Shown here: in pieces, positions 61,068-64,000 of the stretch
How the letters are laid out: each line of letters opens with the position of its first letter
Numbering within the stretch: the stretch's first letter is position 1
Origin: CBDBCU01 sp965243185
Lineage (GTDB): Bacteria > Chloroflexota > Dehalococcoidia > Lucifugimonadales > UBA3495
DNA: 64,000 nucleotides
Direction of reading: 5' to 3'
Assembly (NCBI GenBank): GCA_965243185.1
Contig: OZ251531.1
Coordinates: 2,418,001 to 2,482,000 of the forward strand
Translations under genes and position numbers: made by a program
Notes under the pieces: model-generated
The model's database searches: none
Seen by the model: the letters and a program-made list of their open reading frames with translations, nothing else
Told to the model about the DNA's origin: nothing

Positions 61068-63023
61068 TTACTCCAAGCGGAGGAAGCGGCGGGATTCCGT
61101 CTCATACTCCGGCTGGTAAATCAGGATGAAACCGGTCTCGGATTGTGGCACCTCAAAGCAGAGGTTGCCTTGGGTTTTGCCGCCGGGGAAAAGTTCGCCC
61201 TCAAGGGCGTCGGGGATGGAGCCGCAACGGTTCTGATAGTTATAGACCTTGAGATTGGAGCCAATCAGGCTAAAGGGGAGGTAGCCAACCTCAATAGAAT
61301 CGCTACCGGACGCGTTAGTTACCGCGACGGTAACCATATAGAAACGGTTGCCGTCTTGGGGCGGGTCGTTAAACTGATTTTCCGCTTGGATCAGCGGCCA
61401 GGCATCGCCGGTAATGCTGACGGCTACGGTTTCCAAGTCATTGGAACCGGGTAGTACGCCGCCGACTTCCGCCGGATTGTCCAAGGTCATACCAGCCGGC
61501 ATAGCCAGGGCAGCCGGGTCAGGCTCGGGAGTAGTTGCCATCAGGTCGGCCAAGGAGCGGAGGTTGAGCGGGTAAATGCTCACGAAACGCCGCGTAGCAT
61601 CATCCCAAGATTCCGACTGATGAATCAGGATGAATTCGCTGTCGTCGGCGGCAACCTCAAAGCAGATGTTGCCTTGGATTTTCCCTCCGGGATAAAGCTC
61701 GCCCTCAAGCGGGTTGGGAATGGAGCCGCAACGGCTCTGAAAGTCATAGACCTTGCGATTGGAGCCAATCAAGCTAAAGGGGACGTAGTTAAACTCAATG
61801 GAATCGCTGCCGGAATTGTTAGCTACCGCCACGGCAAGCATATAGAAGCGGTTGCCTGCTTGCGGCGGGTCGTTGTACTGGTTTTCCGCCTGTATCAGAT
61901 ACCAGGCATCCTCAGCCACGCCGGTTATCAGGATTTCCGCACCGTCCGCGCCGAGCAGCGAACTGCCGGCCGCTACTGCGTTGTCCAGGGTGAAACCCGG
62001 CGGCAAGGGCGTCGGCTCTGGGGTCGGTTCGGGTGTGCTTTCCTCTGGAATGCACCCGGCATCTACCAAGACGGAACGAGTCTCAATGGAGAGACCTTTT
62101 TCTGCTTGCTCGACAGGCGGCGAAACCAAGATGACCACCCCTATAAGAGACAAGAAGTTAAAGGGTTGGTCGGGCGGTTCAGTGGATAGGTACCCTTTTA
62201 TGGCGACCAAAGCGTCAGTACGCGCCTTGTGATAGTCTCCAAGTTCGTCGGGGAAAACTATTCCCCCAGCCTCTGTGAGGCGGGAATCAATTAGTTCTAT
62301 GACCTCCTTATTCGTTTTTTCCCCGGTCAAACTTGGCCCTATCAACTCTTGCCCCCCACACCATATTGCGTATTCGGCAATAGTGATAGGTAGGGGGGAC
62401 GGCGTCGGCTCCGGGGTTGGAGTAGGCTCACGAGTAGCCCCCGGTTCGGGCGCGTCGGTGGGCGCAGGCGTCGGGTCAAGCGTATCGGCAGGATTCGATA
62501 CTTGCGGCGCGGTTGGGGCTTGGGGTTCGGCAGCGGCGGCGGCCGGTTCCTCTTGGGCCGGAGCAGCTACTTCCTGAACATCCCGCACCGTGCAGTTTTC
62601 CACGACGATGTCAGAGAAGCCCTTGCCCTCGAGGAGGCCGTGGATGGCGATATACTGCCCTTCCTGCAAGGCCAGGACGGTGTCAACCTGGCCGGCGTCC
62701 ACTTTGCAGACAATTCGGGTCCAGGAATCGTCGGTCGTCAGTTTGACATCATACCCGCTGCTGGCTTCGGCAATGTCGGCAATCTTGCCGGTAACCAGAA
62801 CCCACTGGTCTTTATACTTGGCCTCGGCGGCAACCTGGTTGGTATCCCACGCTTGGTAAAGTTCCACGGCGGATACCTGGATGGGAACCGGGGTCGGAGT
62901 AGGAGCGGGCGTCGCGGTGGGCGGCACTGCCGGGTCGGCCGGGGCGGCGCTGCCGCCGCAGGCCAGCAGAAAGGCGGAAAAGAGGAACAGGGACAGGGCA
63001 ATAAGGATGGGCAACCGTGGCAT
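61068..63023 (-). CDS. Multidomain lipoprotein with OB-fold and duplicated DUF4352-like domains
   Basis: 651 residues from the ATG at 63023, with AAGGGGG upstream. Lipoprotein signal MPRLPILIALSLFLFSAFLL then the AC of the lipobox. A Thr/Pro linker, an OB-fold tRNA_anti-like domain (YQAWDTNQVAAEAKYKDQWV, then LEGKGFSDIVVENC), more Pro/Thr linkers, then two DUF4352-like beta domains (about 385-510 and 530-650), with near-identical stretches such as LIQAENQYNDPPQAGNRFYM and LIQAENQFNDPPQDGNRFYM. Probably surface-exposed. No catalytic motif. Confidence 0.85.
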   Translation of the reverse strand: MPRLPILIALSLFLFSAFLLACGGSAAPADPAVPPTATPAPTPTPVPIQVSAVELYQAWDTNQVAAEAKYKDQWVLVTGKIADIAEASSGYDVKLTTDDSWTRIVCKVDAGQVDTVLALQEGQYIAIHGLLEGKGFSDIVVENCTVRDVQEVAAPAQEEPAAAAAEPQAPTAPQVSNPADTLDPTPAPTDAPEPGATREPTPTPEPTPSPLPITIAEYAIWCGGQELIGPSLTGEKTNKEVIELIDSRLTEAGGIVFPDELGDYHKARTDALVAIKGYLSTEPPDQPFNFLSLIGVVILVSPPVEQAEKGLSIETRSVLVDAGCIPEESTPEPTPEPTPLPPGFTLDNAVAAGSSLLGADGAEILITGVAEDAWYLIQAENQYNDPPQAGNRFYMLAVAVANNSGSDSIEFNYVPFSLIGSNRKVYDFQSRCGSIPNPLEGELYPGGKIQGNICFEVAADDSEFILIHQSESWDDATRRFVSIYPLNLRSLADLMATTPEPDPAALAMPAGMTLDNPAEVGGVLPGSNDLETVAVSITGDAWPLIQAENQFNDPPQDGNRFYMVTVAVTNASGSDSIEVGYLPFSLIGSNLKVYNYQNRCGSIPDALEGELFPGGKTQGNLCFEVPQSETGFILIYQPEYETESRRFLRLE

Positions 63024-63354
63024 TGTAAAACCCCCTTGCATCCGGTTCAGGAGTGGGACTACCGCCACAGCAGCCACGCTCTACAAAGACCTTACAAGGG
63101 GGCCCAAGGCCCCACATCCCAAAAGGGATTAGGTCTTTGACACAAAGAGGTAGTTCAGAGCTGTAAAGCTGCTGTGGCGCGGGGAATATAGCACAATGCC
63201 GGGGGAAATGCAAATTGGGGTTGTAATGCCGGATGCGGGCGATCCCGGAGGTTTGACGGGGCTATGCTATAATTCGGAGCAGCCGGGGGTTGACGCTTTC
63301 CGATGGAAAACAGGGAGTTGCCGGTTGAGCCGGCGTCTAGGCAAGGAGGTTGAA

Positions 63355-63603
63355 ATGGGGCAGTTGGATTTGGAGATTGCGACTTATAACCGGATGCGGG
63401 AGGAGCTGGAGGCCAATCACCGCTGGGAGTGGGTAGTTATTCACGGGGAGGAGTTGGTGGGGATTTTCGAGGATTTTCAGGTGGCGGCGGATACGGCGGT
63501 GCGGCGGTTTGGGCGGGGGCCGTACCTGATTCGGGAGATTGGGGCGCCGCCGATTGTCATACCCTCTTACATCGTGGAGCGGCAGGGTTATGCCCACAGT
63601 TAA
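63355..63603 (+). CDS. Small DUF5678-like protein
   Basis: 82 residues from the ATG at 63355, with AAGGAGG six bases upstream. Core: HRWEWVVIHGEELVGIFEDF, then VRRFGRGPYLIREIGA, the small alpha/beta unit usually found just upstream of retropepsin-like proteases, recalling the partner genes at 35949-37768. The next ATG lies inside its 3' end. Confidence 0.75.
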   Translation: MGQLDLEIATYNRMREELEANHRWEWVVIHGEELVGIFEDFQVAADTAVRRFGRGPYLIREIGAPPIVIPSYIVERQGYAHS

Positions 63604-63676
63604 TTGCGGGTTCAGCGATCAGCCGGAGCGCAGCGGGCAACAGGCGTTGGTGAATGAGGGGCCGACGCTTGCCCGG
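63590..63676 (+). pseudogene. Truncated protease-like ORF next to a MITE insertion
   Basis: The ATG overlaps the preceding gene and opens MPTVNCGFSDQPERSGQQAL then VNEGPTLA, which resembles retropepsin-like N-termini (xxxNGPTLxVQ). The frame then enters the MITE at 63677 and ends inside it at 63796. No D-T-G follows. Assignment is tentative. Confidence 0.4.
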
Positions 63677-63801
63677 CCGGGCTATTGCATATACCTAGCG
63701 GCTTACTTATCGCCATTCTCACTAAAACGAGAATTCAGAGTTCCTGGCCGATCTGGATTCCCATTTCGGGGGAATGACGGTTGCGATAAGCGATAGACTT
63801 G
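63677..63801. mobile_element. MITE-like element, 125 bp, with 10-bp direct repeats
   Basis: Flanked by GCTTGCCCGG at 63667-63676 and 63802-63811. Ends GGGCTATTGCATATACCTAG on the left and, inverted, the GCGATAG end on the right. Inside is GGATTCCCATTTCGGGGG and a GAATTC-containing degenerate hairpin. Confidence 0.8.
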
Positions 63802-63820
63802 GCTTGCCCGGTTATCAGGG

Positions 63821-63849
63821 TTGGCAATTGTTGGGGATGCCGCTATAGT
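63821..63849 (+). promoter_or_regulatory. Promoter of nadB
   Basis: -35 TTGGCA, a 17-bp spacer, -10 TATAGT, 31 bp upstream of the GTG start. Confidence 0.65.
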
Positions 63850-63879
63850 GGGGGGAACTTTAGTGGAAGGGGCCGGCGT

Positions 63880-64000
63880 GTGGAAAGTTCCTATTATGAC
63901 TACATTATTATCGGCAGCGGCATTGCCGGGCTGAATACGGCTTTGCTGGCCCGGGAGTATGGCTCGACGCTGATTCTGACCAAGGGGCGGGTGGATGACT
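63880..64000 (+). CDS. nadB: L-aspartate oxidase, N-terminal fragment (runs off the window)
   Basis: 40 codons visible. GTG start at 63880 with GGAAGGGG upstream. The sequence YDYIIIGSGIAGLNTALLAR is the FAD dinucleotide-binding GxGxxG motif, followed by LILTKGRVDD, as in NadB. NadB oxidises aspartate to iminoaspartate for NAD synthesis. A fumarate reductase/succinate dehydrogenase flavoprotein is the alternative. Confidence 0.75.
   Translation, partial: MESSYYDYIIIGSGIAGLNTALLAREYGSTLILTKGRVDD

Overview
The window looks like chromosome of a member of the Chloroflexota, most likely close to the SAR202/Dehalococcoidia group. The base composition is GC-rich. The single 16S rRNA gene stands alone with no 23S beside it, as is known in Dehalococcoidia. 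The respiratory genes at the left edge resemble an alternative complex III, and there are a luciferase-like flavin oxidoreductase, two family III CoA-transferases, a thiolase/DUF35 pair and an amidase. The placement is inferred from gene content and from reading the 16S by eye, not from a tree.

Layout. 1-4.2 kb: end of an alternative complex III operon (minus strand) with a clear promoter. 4.3-7 kb: a HicAB module and acetyl-CoA synthetase. 7.2-10.8 kb: a tight three-gene operon led by a GHKL (MORC-like) ATPase, a possible defence system. 11-17.1 kb: glutamate synthase gltB-gltD with a terminator. 17.2-21 kb: second HicAB, a Nudix hydrolase, pyruvate kinase, a luciferase-like oxidoreductase. 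21.1-22.1 kb: IS copy 1 (target duplication, -1 frameshift signal). 22.2-26.6 kb: VOC protein, Nudix, an internally duplicated unknown protein, DUF35/thiolase, and a PLD-like nuclease. 26.8-29.9 kb: rsfS facing ndk-tsaB-tsaE-thiL. 29.9-30.7 kb: a broken MntA/HepT module and a ParE-like remnant. 30.7-32.64 kb: a complete 16S-only transcription unit. 32.7-35.5 kb: SLC13-type transporter and amidase. 35.6-37.8 kb: three tandem copies of a two-gene unit (small partner plus retropepsin-like protein). 38.5-44.1 kb: a five-gene signalling operon (STAS, receiver-PP2C phosphatase, RsbW-like kinase, solute-binding lipoprotein, histidine kinase). 44.3-46.4 kb: an exported unknown protein, a G-quadruplex motif, strong hairpins, and a degenerate MNT/HEPT pair. 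46.4-47.5 kb: IS copy 2. 47.6-57.1 kb: CoA-transferase, two tandem methyltransferase-PD-(D/E)XK fusions, a second CoA-transferase, an unusual SDR, folD, and a methyltransferase-HNH fusion. 57.2-64 kb: small membrane protein, DUF433 protein, M20 amidohydrolase, PAC2 protein, two paralogous membrane proteins, a multidomain lipoprotein, a truncated protease-like ORF next to a MITE, and the start of nadB.

Housekeeping genes are interspersed with toxin-antitoxin modules, nuclease fusions, two IS copies and a family of roughly 125-bp MITE-like repeats with an ATTCCC-N8-GGGAAT core. The best candidates for undescribed biology are the GHKL three-gene operon (7183-10799), the modular methyltransferase-nuclease fusions (48843-52104 and 55679-57130), the partner-switching/solute-binding/histidine kinase operon (38479-44022), and the triplicated retropepsin-like units (35579-37768).
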